A stretch of 64,000 nt of DNA from an uncultured Pontibacter sp. (GCA_947499125.1 CANMMP010000001.1:62001-126000), one strand, 5' to 3'; positions 9,249-17,184 are shown, numbered from the stretch's first letter. The notes: generated from the sequence alone by a model not told the origin. Made by a program: numbers and translations.

Positions 9249-10547
9249 ATGGCAGAAATACTACCTATAAAAGCCTGGCGCTACAGCCATTTCCTGGATC
9301 ATAAAATAGAAGACCTGACCTCCCCGCTTTTCGATGTGGTGTCGGCTAAGCAACGCGAGGCTTTATACCAGCACCCATACAATAGCATACACCTGTCGGT
9401 GCCCCGTGGCGAAAAACCTGCGGAACTGGCTGCCGACATGCTGCAAAGCTGGAAAGATAAAGGCATTATAGAACAGGATGCGCTGCCAGGTATATATGTG
9501 TACTATCAGTATTTTAAGTTATCGGGCAACGACAGGCAGTATTGCCGCAAAGGCTTTATCTGCCATATTAAAGCGTACGACTGGAATGAGCGTATTCTGC
9601 TACGCCACGAAAATACGATACCAAGCGCCGTTAATGACCGCATAGACCTGCTGGCTCGGACAGAACTGAACTGCAGCGCCACTCACGGACTTTATACCGA
9701 CCCGGATTTTATACTTGAGAAGTATATGGATGAAAGTATAAAATCGCCGATCTACGAAACGGAAGATTACCAGGGTGTGCGCGATGTATTGGCTGTTATC
9801 CAGGACCATAAGATCATTAAAAAATTCCTGGAGGTGCTTGATGATAAGAAGGTGCTTTTAGCCGATGGCCACCACCGTTACGAAGGTTCGCTGGAATACC
9901 GTAAAAGAATGATGGCCAATAATCCCAACCATACCGGTTTCGAGGCTTATAATTACCACCTGATGTACCTTACCAACACGGAGGCCGATGACCTTCGTAT
10001 TTTACCAACGCACCGTGTGCTGGAAAGTATAGGACTCAGCAACGATGAGTTTATTGAGCGACTGAAAGAGTATTTTGTAGTTACCCCGAAGGAAGACCCT
10101 GTTGAGTTGAACGAGGTTATAGTTGGCAAGCAATGGGCTTTTGGTTTATACTTATCGGGTAATGCTTATAAGCTACGTTTAAAGCCGGAACAGCACCAGC
10201 TTATTGACTGGCAGGTACCACAGGAAGTGAAGGACCTGGACCTGACCGTGATGCATTACTTCATCTTTCAACGTGTGCTGGGCATCGACCCGGAAACGCA
10301 ACGCAACTATAAAGGCCTGAGCTATGTGCGCAATTTTACCACCTGCATACGGCAAGTTGATACCGGAGCAGCCCGCTTGGCGCTTATCACCAACGATGTA
10401 AGTATGGACCAGGTAAAGCGCGTTTGTTATAGTGGTGCCATCATGCCTCAAAAATCTACCTTCTTTTACCCGAAAGTTATCTGCGGATTCTTATTTAGCT
10501 CGATCAAAGAAAATGAATTTACTTCGGCCACTGCTGCTTGCCTCTAA
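9249..10547 (+). CDS. DUF1015 family protein
   Basis: A 432-residue member of the DUF1015 family. It shows the N-terminal LTSPLFDVVSAKQREAL segment (the usual 'PPYDV' region), HPYNSIHLSVPRG, and the signature ADGHHRYEG. The ADGHHR motif is shared with a free-serine kinase described in archaea (SerK), so a small-molecule kinase role is possible but unproven. Its 3' end overlaps the start of maf by 35 bp in another frame, which implies co-transcription and perhaps translational coupling. Confidence 0.85.
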   Translation: MAEILPIKAWRYSHFLDHKIEDLTSPLFDVVSAKQREALYQHPYNSIHLSVPRGEKPAELAADMLQSWKDKGIIEQDALPGIYVYYQYFKLSGNDRQYCRKGFICHIKAYDWNERILLRHENTIPSAVNDRIDLLARTELNCSATHGLYTDPDFILEKYMDESIKSPIYETEDYQGVRDVLAVIQDHKIIKKFLEVLDDKKVLLADGHHRYEGSLEYRKRMMANNPNHTGFEAYNYHLMYLTNTEADDLRILPTHRVLESIGLSNDEFIERLKEYFVVTPKEDPVELNEVIVGKQWAFGLYLSGNAYKLRLKPEQHQLIDWQVPQEVKDLDLTVMHYFIFQRVLGIDPETQRNYKGLSYVRNFTTCIRQVDTGAARLALITNDVSMDQVKRVCYSGAIMPQKSTFFYPKVICGFLFSSIKENEFTSATAACL

Positions 10548-11097
10548 CTCGCCGCGTCGCAAAGAACTGCTTGCCGGCCTTGGATTAACATTCGACGTTT
10601 TTGTGAAAGAAGTCGAAGAGGACTACCCTGCCGAACTGAAAGGTAGTGAGGTGGCTACTTACCTGGCTGCGCACAAAGCGGACCAGTATTATGATGACCT
10701 GAGCGACCAGATACTTATAACTGCTGACACTATAGTTTGCCTGGCCGATGATGTATTAAATAAACCTGCAGATTACGACGAAGCTTTCCGGATGCTTACC
10801 TCACTGTCGGGGAAGAGCCATGAAGTGATAACAGGGGTTTGTATTTTGACCCGCGACCATAAAGAGGTTTTTTTCGATACGACCAAAGTATACTTTAAAG
10901 AACTGAGTGAACAGGAGATCGACTATTACATTACCAACTATAAACCATTCGATAAGGCCGGCGCTTATGGCATTCAGGAATGGATCGGTAAGATAGGTAT
11001 AGAACGTATTGAAGGCTCCTACTTTAATGTTGTGGGTTTACCGGTTCAAAAACTATACAGCCATTTAGTGGATTTAAAGTATCTGACTGTTGATTGA
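10513..11097 (+). CDS. maf: Maf-family nucleoside triphosphate pyrophosphatase
   Basis: House-cleaning pyrophosphatase that hydrolyses dTTP/UTP or modified nucleotides. The 194-residue product from ATG 10513 starts MNLLRPLLLASNSPRRKELLAGLG, the Maf signature S-x-S-P-R-R. It continues with the ADTIVCLADDVLNKP region, whose Asp is the likely catalytic acid, and SHEVITGVC. The frame is open 81 bp further upstream, but that extension is unlike Maf and lies inside the DUF1015 gene. The start overlaps the upstream gene by 35 bp. Confidence 0.92.
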   Translation: MNLLRPLLLASNSPRRKELLAGLGLTFDVFVKEVEEDYPAELKGSEVATYLAAHKADQYYDDLSDQILITADTIVCLADDVLNKPADYDEAFRMLTSLSGKSHEVITGVCILTRDHKEVFFDTTKVYFKELSEQEIDYYITNYKPFDKAGAYGIQEWIGKIGIERIEGSYFNVVGLPVQKLYSHLVDLKYLTVD

Positions 11098-11128
11098 TGC
11101 TGCGGAATTCTCTTTCAGTGTATAGTAT

Positions 11129-11182
11129 GGGGACACGGATGTCCCCGGCAGGTGGCTTTCGGACTTGGATGTCCGAAAGAGC
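11129..11182. repeat. extragenic double-hairpin repeat, copy 1
   Basis: Two adjacent perfect hairpins: GGGGACA-cgga-TGTCCCC (11129-11146) and CTTTCGGAC-ttggat-GTCCGAAAG (11156-11179), followed by AGC. A second copy with the same order and spacing lies at 51049-51132. The surrounding 11098-11370 region holds no gene. Confidence 0.75.
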
Positions 11183-11302
11183 TGTTGAGTTATCCTTTAA
11201 GAGCAATAGTTACCCTTCTTTCATCAACTCAAAATTTATAGCTGCTTAAACCCTATTCAAACTATAAGCCTGCCTGCTGCTTCTGATTAAAAGCTAATTG
11301 GT

Positions 11303-11310
11303 TACCTTTG
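11303..11310 (+). promoter_or_regulatory. -7 box upstream of rlmI-like gene
   Basis: TACCTTTG matches the TAnnTTTG consensus exactly, 60 bp before the ATG. No convincing -33 element is seen at the expected spacing. Confidence 0.5.
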
Positions 11311-11370
11311 TACTCTGATTATAGTTTTGAACTATAGATCAGCAGCAAACAATAATTAGCAATTCATTCA

Positions 11371-12555
11371 ATGTCTCTTATAAAATTATACTTAGCTCCG
11401 GGCAAGGAGAACTCACTTAAGCGCTTACACCCATGGGTATTTTCTGGTGCCATTCGTAAAGCCGACGGCCAACCGGAAGAAGGCGAAATTGTGGAAGTAT
11501 ACTCCAGTAAACGCGAATTCCTGGGGATGGGCCACTATGCGCTTGGTTCTATTGCGGTGCGTATTTTCTCTTTTGAGCAGGTAGAGCCCGACTATAGTTT
11601 CTGGAAAAGTAAAGTACAGCAAGCTTATGATTATCGCAATCGCCTGGGCCTGATCGATAACCCTGAAACAGATGTTTACCGATTGGTTTATGCCGAAGGC
11701 GATGGCGTGCCCGGCCTTATAGTTGACATGTATAAAGATACGGCTGTAGTACAAACGCACTCGCTTGGAATGTATAATGTGCGTGAATTTGTAAGCCAGG
11801 CGTTGCAGGAAATCTATGGCTCTAAGCTGCGCGCTGTGTATGATAAAAGTGCAGAATCGTTGCCGCAAAAATCGGTACCGGGTGCTGTGAATGATTACCT
11901 TTTTGGTAAATCTGAAGGCGGCGTGGTTGTAACTGAAAATGGAAACAAGTTCTTTATTGACTGGGAAAGCGGCCAGAAGACCGGCTTCTTTATAGATCAG
12001 CGCGAGAACCGCGAACTGTTGGCCCGTTACTCCAAAGGCAAATCTGTACTGAACACGTTTTGCTACACTGGTGGTTTTTCTGTTTATGCTTTAAATGTTG
12101 GTGCCGAATTGGTGCACTCTGTGGATGTATCTAAAAAGGCAATTGAATTAACTATAAAGAACGGTGAACTGAGCCAGGCACCTGAGCGCCACGAAGCTTA
12201 TGCAGTCGATACGTTTGATTTCCTGAAAGGCAAGGAAGACCTTTATGATGTGATCGTGCTGGACCCACCTGCATTTGCCAAGAGCCAGAAAGTGCGCCAT
12301 AATGCCGTAATGGGCTACAAACGCCTGAACGCCGAAGCAATGAAAAAGATAAAGCCGGGCGGTATACTGTTCACCTTCTCGTGCTCGCAGGTAGTAGATA
12401 AATATTTATTTAATAACACGGTAATGGCTGCTGCAATTGAGGCCGGACGTAACATAAAAGTAATGCACCACCTCTCGCAACCTGCCGATCACCCGATCTC
12501 GATCTTCCATCCCGAAGGCGAATACCTGAAAGGCCTGGTACTGTTTGTGGAGTAA
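11371..12555 (+). CDS. rlmI: RlmI-like 23S rRNA (cytosine-C5) methyltransferase
   Basis: SAM-dependent class I rRNA large-subunit methyltransferase, 394 residues. The N-terminal PUA-type domain starts LYLAPGKENSLKRLHPWVFSGAI. Next come YAEGDGVPGLIVD and EWSL-like linkers, then the Rossmann domain with VLNTFCYTGGFSVYAL (SAM motif I) and VIVLDPPAFAKS (motif IV, DPP-x-F). FTFSCSQ near the C-terminus supplies the conserved cysteine. The family methylates 23S rRNA at a cytosine (m5C1962 in E. coli). The target here is inferred. Confidence 0.88.
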   Translation: MSLIKLYLAPGKENSLKRLHPWVFSGAIRKADGQPEEGEIVEVYSSKREFLGMGHYALGSIAVRIFSFEQVEPDYSFWKSKVQQAYDYRNRLGLIDNPETDVYRLVYAEGDGVPGLIVDMYKDTAVVQTHSLGMYNVREFVSQALQEIYGSKLRAVYDKSAESLPQKSVPGAVNDYLFGKSEGGVVVTENGNKFFIDWESGQKTGFFIDQRENRELLARYSKGKSVLNTFCYTGGFSVYALNVGAELVHSVDVSKKAIELTIKNGELSQAPERHEAYAVDTFDFLKGKEDLYDVIVLDPPAFAKSQKVRHNAVMGYKRLNAEAMKKIKPGGILFTFSCSQVVDKYLFNNTVMAAAIEAGRNIKVMHHLSQPADHPISIFHPEGEYLKGLVLFVE

Positions 12556-12610
12556 TCTACTATAGTTAGAAAGATTGGAAGTTAGAAGGTTAGAAAGTTA
12601 ACCAAATTAT

Positions 12611-12657
12611 AAAAGAGAAAGCCGGTGCAACTATAAACTGCTTCGGCTTTCTCTTTT
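12611..12657. terminator. bidirectional terminator between convergent genes
   Basis: A 14-bp perfect stem, AAAAGAGAAAGCCG/CGGCTTTCTCTTTT, with a 19-nt loop. A/T runs flank both arms, so it can serve both the rlmI-like gene and the converging methyltransferase gene. Confidence 0.85.
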
Positions 12658-12660
12658 ATG

Positions 12661-12729
12661 TGTCATTTCGAATGCAATGAGAAATCTATTCAAAATCCAG
12701 AAGAGATCTCTCCTTTCGTCGAGATGACA
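12661..12729. repeat. GTCATTTCGA-type extragenic inverted repeat, copy 1
   Basis: Starts TGTCATTTCG and ends GAGATGACA, with AGATCTCTCC inside. It is an imperfect long inverted repeat of a type common between genes in Bacteroidota. A related degenerate copy lies at 23081-23140. Confidence 0.65.
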
Positions 12730-12737
12730 AAAAAGGC

Positions 12738-14132
12738 CTATTTCAACACAGATTTTTCCGGCAACTCAGCTGGCAGGTCCATACGGATGCGCCACTCTTT
12801 TGGGAAGTAATTATTGATGCGGTTGCCGATCTGTTTAGCCCAGCCCAGCGGAATGTTTTTATAGGTAAAGAACACCCAGTTTGTACCCGAATTACCGAGA
12901 TTAATATCTTCTTTTCGCAGGTATCGCAAAGCTTGCTCCATGTCAAGTTCTGCAGTTACAAATTCATCTGCGTTCAAGAGCTGTGATAAGGCTAATTGCT
13001 GCAACGGCTTTACTTTTTTACCGGCTACTTCGGCCACCTGAGTGCCACCATAGATCACGTACAGTTTCTGGTATACTTCATCAGCGGCTTCGAATATACT
13101 TTCTGGTAAGGTAAATATCGTTTCGTTATGCTGCAGCCACTTATGGTCTTCGGAATTAATAAGCCAGTCCTGCACTAAAGCTTTTTCTTTTTTGCCAGCT
13201 TCCTGTAGTTTATACTTTTTGCGCTTGCCTGAGCTATAGTTTTCTTCAGGTTCACCGGCTTTACGCATCACCGCTAAAAAGAAGCCTTCACCCTGCATCG
13301 CATGCGGGTAAAACCGGTAACCTTCCACGCCCAATATCTCAGATCGTACAATGCCCCAGGCCTGATCAATATCAAGTTTTATAGGTTGAGCATTCTCTTG
13401 CTCGGCCAGCCAATTCATATTCTGTTCGTTCTCGGCCTCGTTCCAGGTGCAGGTGCTGTAAATCAGCAAACCGCCCGGTTTCAGGGATTCCCAAACATCT
13501 GATAAAATGCGCTGCTGCCGGCGGGCACAAAGTATAACATTCTCCTCCGACCACTCGTTTATTGCCTGCGGGTCTTTCCGAAACATGCCTTCGCCGCTAC
13601 AAGGCGCATCGATCACCATCACATCAAAAAAATTGGGTAACCTGCTGAAATCGCGCGGATCGTTATTTGTAACCAGTACATTCCCCGAACCCCACTTGGC
13701 AATATTTTCGGCTAGTATGGAAGCGCGGCTTTTGATTACTTCATTTGATACCAGCAGGCTGTCTTTGGAGATAAGGCTGGCCAGGTGTGTGGATTTACCG
13801 CCAGGTGCACCGCAAAGGTCAAGCACCTGGAGCGGGTTTTCAAGATTTATAGTTTGCTTAAGCGCCTGTTCTAAAAACATGGAACTGGCTTCCTGTACAT
13901 AGTAGGCGCCGGCATGCAACAACGGATCAAGTGTAAAAGATGGCCGCTCAGATAAGTAGTAACCGCTATCGGTCCAGGGTACAGTAGGCAGACTTATCGG
14001 CTGCTTATACTTTTGTTTGTTTACACGGATACTGACGGGCGGCTCCTGCTCAAAAGCCTGCTGAAAGTTGGGAAATTCAGCACCTAGTAACCGCTGCATG
14101 CGCGTCTCAAAAGTCTCCGGAAGTTGTACCAT
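12738..14132 (-). CDS. RsmF/NOL1-type RNA (cytosine-C5) methyltransferase
   Basis: A 464-residue m5C RNA methyltransferase of the Fmu/Sun/NOP2 type, expected to use SAM on rRNA. Motif I is VLDLCGAPGGKSTHLA. The two cysteines of this family lie in DAPCSGEGMFRKD (motif IV, release Cys) and STCTW (motif VI, nucleophile). HAGAYYVQEASSMF precedes them, as in RsmF. A C-terminal extension of ~170 residues ends in a PUA-like segment (SGTNWVFFTYKNIPLGWAKQIGNRINNYFPKEWRI), also seen in RsmF. The ATG at 14132 gives the canonical N-terminus. Which base it modifies is unknown. Confidence 0.87.
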   Translation of the reverse strand: MVQLPETFETRMQRLLGAEFPNFQQAFEQEPPVSIRVNKQKYKQPISLPTVPWTDSGYYLSERPSFTLDPLLHAGAYYVQEASSMFLEQALKQTINLENPLQVLDLCGAPGGKSTHLASLISKDSLLVSNEVIKSRASILAENIAKWGSGNVLVTNNDPRDFSRLPNFFDVMVIDAPCSGEGMFRKDPQAINEWSEENVILCARRQQRILSDVWESLKPGGLLIYSTCTWNEAENEQNMNWLAEQENAQPIKLDIDQAWGIVRSEILGVEGYRFYPHAMQGEGFFLAVMRKAGEPEENYSSGKRKKYKLQEAGKKEKALVQDWLINSEDHKWLQHNETIFTLPESIFEAADEVYQKLYVIYGGTQVAEVAGKKVKPLQQLALSQLLNADEFVTAELDMEQALRYLRKEDINLGNSGTNWVFFTYKNIPLGWAKQIGNRINNYFPKEWRIRMDLPAELPEKSVLK

Positions 14133-14167
14133 GTAGCAAAGATACGGCTAAATCCTAAAAAGCAGTT

Positions 14168-14563
14168 TTATAGTTTCAGCTGCCTCAAGCTTAGGTATTC
14201 CTCCACAATAGGCACATCAGCAGGGCACCAGTTATAGTTTAGTAAAGCATCTATACTTACCCAACTATAAGCTGCGTGCTCAGCAAGTATAATTTCCCCT
14301 GATAGAAGCGTACAGGTATACGGAATGAGCTGTATCGTTTTAGAGCCATAGTTGTGCGTTACCGGCGTAAGTCGTTTATCAGGTACTATAAGCAGGTTAA
14401 GCTCCTCCTGTATTTCGCGAACCAAAGCAGCCTTTTCCGTCTCTTCAGCTTCCAGTTTACCACCCGGGAATTCCCACAATAAAGCCTGTGACATTTGGCT
14501 GCTGCGCTGGGTTATCAGCACTTTCTTGTGTTGTTCAATAATGGCGCAAACTACCTGTATCAT
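14168..14563 (-). CDS. mutT: NUDIX hydrolase, MutT-like (8-oxo-dGTP diphosphatase)
   Basis: A 131-residue single NUDIX domain. The Nudix box runs from about residue 33 (EFPGGKLEAEETEKAALVRE, then IQEEL), matching GX5EX7REUXEEXGU apart from its last positions. VVCAIIEQHKKVLITQRSS and LWEFPGGK are typical of MutT, which cleaves oxidised guanine nucleotides. The substrate is inferred from family resemblance. It lies 35 bp upstream of the methyltransferase gene on the same strand. Confidence 0.85.
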   Translation of the reverse strand: MIQVVCAIIEQHKKVLITQRSSQMSQALLWEFPGGKLEAEETEKAALVREIQEELNLLIVPDKRLTPVTHNYGSKTIQLIPYTCTLLSGEIILAEHAAYSWVSIDALLNYNWCPADVPIVEEYLSLRQLKL

Positions 14564-14610
14564 AACTATATAATAAAAAGCACCTGCTTGTTAAAGCGAG
14601 TACTTCAAGT

Positions 14611-14663
14611 ATAACGCGCTCGTTAACCAAAACTCGTAACGGGGCAATTTCAAAAGTTGTTAT
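14611..14663 (-). repeat. weak attC-like inverted repeat downstream of the hydrolase gene
   Basis: Outer arms ATAAC (14611-14615) and GTTAT (14659-14663) are exact inverted repeats. Internal complementarity is weak (AACT/AGTT). Listed because it lies on the 3' side of the hydrolase gene, in the position of an integron attC. It is much less convincing than the sites at 16537 and 59569. Confidence 0.22.
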
Positions 14664-14688
14664 TTGGAGTGTGATTTAATACCCTTCA

Positions 14689-14699
14689 TTCAGCTACTA
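14689..14699. repeat. direct repeat flanking the hydrolase gene, 3' copy
   Basis: TTCAGCTACTA, preceded 6 bp upstream by TTAATAC, lies 18 bp beyond the stop of the minus-strand hydrolase. The same two blocks occur before its start at 16509-16519. Confidence 0.5.
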
Positions 14700-14717
14700 T
14701 TTTTTCAAGGGCAATTT

Positions 14718-16448
14718 TTACAAGCTGCTTTCCTGAGATATAAAAAACTTTAACACTGCTTGATTAAACTCATCCGGTTTTTCCTGAGGAGCATAGTGGG
14801 TAGCGTCTTTAAAGATGATCAATTTTGCTCCTTCAATACTTTCAGAAATTGCTTTTGTATGTGATTCTAATATAACGTCATGCTCCCCTGCCATCACTAA
14901 TACCGGAACCTTTACTGCACCCATTTCTGCAAAGCTCATCTGCGGTTCATTTAGTAGTAACCTCAGAAGTCTTGCCCGGTTTAGAGATTCCTCATCCTCC
15001 TTGCCTTCCAATGCCTCCAGCTGCTTACTGAACAAATCCAAAAGACCGCTTTCTATAGCAGTTTTATCTGGGAAAAGGTTAGCTCCCATAATGGCTATCT
15101 TTTTCACGTATGCAGGGTGGTTCAAAGCCATTTTCAGTGCAGTGTTGCCACCGTCGCTCCACCCTAGCACGTTTACTTGCTTCAGGTTCAGTGAATCCAG
15201 CAACTGCTTCATGTCTGATGCAAACAGGTCGTAGGTAAGCTCTTCCAATTCCTGGTCACTGCTTTTTCCATGGACGCGGGTATCTACGGCAATTACTTTA
15301 AAATGCTTTGACAAGGATTCAATCTGCTGAGAAAAAGCGGAAATAGATTGCCCGTTACCATGCAGCAACAACAGTGGCTCTCCCTGGCCATAAGTTTCAT
15401 AGTATAGTTCTGCGCTATTCACTTTTACATAGTTGCCGACCTCTAAGCTATCACCATAGCTATACTTGCTTTGTTGGTTAACAGGGCTCTGCATAGCAAG
15501 ATAACTGAGGTATTTCAGACTGTCAGGCAACACATAATCTTCTGTTGAGGCAGTCTCAGCAATGGTGTTTTTATTCTTCCCTTTATATGAGTCTGCAGTA
15601 AGGTAAAAGCTAAGGTAGCCGGGGCTTACCTCTTTCCACAGGCCCTGGCTTTTATCGCGGAAGAGTATGGAATGCGTAGGAAGGGGAACAGCAGAAATAG
15701 CAAAAGACTTTCTCTGGCCTTCTATTGCCTCGCTCTTTAACCATTGAATAGTGACCGCTACTTTGTCCTGCCCTTCCAGGAAAATGTGGTATTTACTTAG
15801 GTCAACCTTCACCCAGCCATTCTTCTCTGTTACATCAAACCGTATATCTTCCTTCAACAAGGATTGGTCGGGTAAACCATCTTTTACGCTGTATAAATTC
15901 AGGCGGAATCTTACGTATTTGAACCTATTGAACACAACATACATGTTAAAATCCTTCAGGAGTACTTCCTCATCCAGCTTTATAATGGTGCCTTGCTCTT
16001 TGGCAAGTTCATCGGATACAAGGTTGTTCTCTGTGTACATCCTGGATACCATCATCGTGGAGTTTCCTGTCCTGCCAAAGGTCTTTGTTTTTACTTTTCG
16101 TGACTTTACCGTTACTTCATTCAAGTTTATCTGAGCTGGTGACAGGCTAATTAACTGATGGCCTTTTTTAAATGAGGATACCGTAGTTTCGACACTTTTA
16201 TAACCTACGCACGAAACGATCACCTGCTCCTCGTCAGCAACAGCGGTAGCAGGAATAGTGAAGCTAAATCTCCCATTTTCATCGGCAACGGTGCCAAGGC
16301 TTTTGCCCTTAATTCCTATAGTGGCATAAGGCACTGGCTTGTTCTCGGCTCTATCTACAACTTCTCCTTTTAAGGTCAGGCCTTGAGAAGCTGCCGAAGC
16401 ATACGAGAGCAATAAAAATACATAGAGGAGCAGCTTGCATGTTTTCAT
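14718..16448 (-). CDS. exported three-domain protein: carboxypeptidase-regulatory-like + beta-sandwich + alpha/beta hydrolase
   Basis: A 576-residue exported protein from ATG 16448; an upstream in-frame TTG adds only MIHL. It has a signal peptide (1-~21) and then a CarboxypepD_reg-like beta domain (about 24-105: GEVVDRAENKPVPYATIGI, GRFSFTIP, CVGYKS). The middle region (~110-290) resembles the beta-sandwich found in Bacteroidota 'carboxypeptidase-like regulatory domain' proteins. The C-terminal alpha/beta hydrolase has LLLLHGNGQS, nucleophile Ser431 in GWSDGG, Asp524 in GEHD and His551 in ATHYAP. All three triad residues are present, so it is probably an active esterase-like enzyme. The substrate is unknown. 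The combination of domains is unusual, and the gene is flanked by direct repeats. Confidence 0.82.
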   Translation of the reverse strand: MKTCKLLLYVFLLLSYASAASQGLTLKGEVVDRAENKPVPYATIGIKGKSLGTVADENGRFSFTIPATAVADEEQVIVSCVGYKSVETTVSSFKKGHQLISLSPAQINLNEVTVKSRKVKTKTFGRTGNSTMMVSRMYTENNLVSDELAKEQGTIIKLDEEVLLKDFNMYVVFNRFKYVRFRLNLYSVKDGLPDQSLLKEDIRFDVTEKNGWVKVDLSKYHIFLEGQDKVAVTIQWLKSEAIEGQRKSFAISAVPLPTHSILFRDKSQGLWKEVSPGYLSFYLTADSYKGKNKNTIAETASTEDYVLPDSLKYLSYLAMQSPVNQQSKYSYGDSLEVGNYVKVNSAELYYETYGQGEPLLLLHGNGQSISAFSQQIESLSKHFKVIAVDTRVHGKSSDQELEELTYDLFASDMKQLLDSLNLKQVNVLGWSDGGNTALKMALNHPAYVKKIAIMGANLFPDKTAIESGLLDLFSKQLEALEGKEDEESLNRARLLRLLLNEPQMSFAEMGAVKVPVLVMAGEHDVILESHTKAISESIEGAKLIIFKDATHYAPQEKPDEFNQAVLKFFISQESSL

Positions 16449-16508
16449 TAAATGGATCAAGGGTATTGTGAGAAGCCAATAGGTAATTATGAATTTAGCT
16501 TAATACAT

Positions 16509-16519
16509 TTCAGCTACTA
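16509..16519. repeat. direct repeat flanking the hydrolase gene, 5' copy
   Basis: TTCAGCTACTA with TTAATAC just before it, about 60 bp upstream of the hydrolase ATG. It matches the block at 14689-14699. Confidence 0.5.
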
Positions 16520-16536
16520 AATATGAGTAAGGCCAC

Positions 16537-16603
16537 GTCTAACGGTCTCGTACAGGCTACAGGTGAGGCATAAGCCGAACATGATGCCTGTGCTGTGTTG
16601 GCA
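16537..16603 (-). repeat. attC-like recombination site candidate 1
   Basis: On the minus strand this 67-bp imperfect palindrome begins TGCCAAC and ends GTTAGAC, the latter a perfect integron R' core (GTTRRRY). Inner arms ACAGGC/GCCTGT (16552-16557 and 16586-16591) pair, and a small central GGC/GCC pairs at 16567-16576. It starts 10 bp after the stop of the hypothetical gene at 16614-17111, the position and orientation of attC in a gene cassette. No integrase is present in the window. Confidence 0.5.
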
Positions 16604-16613
16604 GATTTAATTT

Positions 16614-17111
16614 TTAGTAAGCTTCCAGAAATTCATCCAGCACGTCTTCATCGTCAAAGTTCAGGACAGCCTGAGCTACTTTTATTTGTCCTTTTGATGC
16701 TGCCAATGCTGATAAAGCTGCTGTAAAAGCCAAGTCCCAATCTTTGTTTTTGCTATTTTCTATAAGTTCAGGTATAGCCTTCAATGAATTGAGATAATCT
16801 ACTTGATATTCTTCAGGTATTTGCGGATTCTCCTTGTGTCTTTGAACTTCAATGACGGCTATTAGTCCAAGTATGCTTGAGTTAACTATACCTTTCTCTC
16901 TGGCTATTCTGATAAGATGCGGTACAGCAAAGTAGGATGCTAAACCGACATCTCCTTGATGATGCAGTTCGTCCCACAGCTGTGCAAGTATGTCGTCTAC
17001 TTCTTCTGAGTTCTCTGCACTTTCTAACTTTCTCAGAGCAATGGAGGCGTCGTAAGGTGTTCTGTATCCACCTTCAAGCTCCTTCCATTTTGGGTCATTT
17101 AACTGAATCAT
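16614..17111 (-). CDS. HEAT-like hypothetical protein in a cassette-like setting
   Basis: A 165-residue helical protein with no signal peptide or membrane segment. The ATG at 17111 gives MIQLNDPKWKELEGGYRTPYDAS; a TTG eight codons upstream overlaps the shared 26-bp element and is less likely. The pattern HHQGDVGLASYFAVPHLIRIA and the later alternating helices look like HEAT/ARM-type repeats, such as occur in some immunity or scaffold proteins. I recognise no specific family. A conserved element lies 22 bp upstream and an attC-like palindrome 10 bp downstream, so the gene may be a mobile cassette. Confidence 0.7.
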   Translation of the reverse strand: MIQLNDPKWKELEGGYRTPYDASIALRKLESAENSEEVDDILAQLWDELHHQGDVGLASYFAVPHLIRIAREKGIVNSSILGLIAVIEVQRHKENPQIPEEYQVDYLNSLKAIPELIENSKNKDWDLAFTAALSALAASKGQIKVAQAVLNFDDEDVLDEFLEAY

Positions 17112-17133
17112 TCTGTTGATACTTATACCTGTC

Positions 17134-17159
17134 AACTACCTCGAAAGCGTGAACATACG
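17134..17159 (-). promoter_or_regulatory. shared 26-bp upstream element, copy A
   Basis: Plus-strand form is AACTACC, 11 nt, AACATACG. The same two blocks at the same spacing occur at 60268-60293 upstream of another hypothetical gene, with 19 of 26 positions identical. It could be a recombination boundary or a promoter/leader. On the gene's strand it contains TATGTT, loosely like a -7 box. Confidence 0.5.
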
Positions 17160-17184
17160 GTTATTGACACCATAGCAGTAGTTC

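Noticed and set aside
10432..10512. N-terminal extension of Maf
   Set aside because: The extension is unlike the family and is coding sequence of the upstream gene in another frame; the Maf signature starts right at ATG 10513.
12556..12610. Short tandem GTTAGAA-like units
   Set aside because: Imperfect, few and low-complexity; not enough to call a repeat array or CRISPR.
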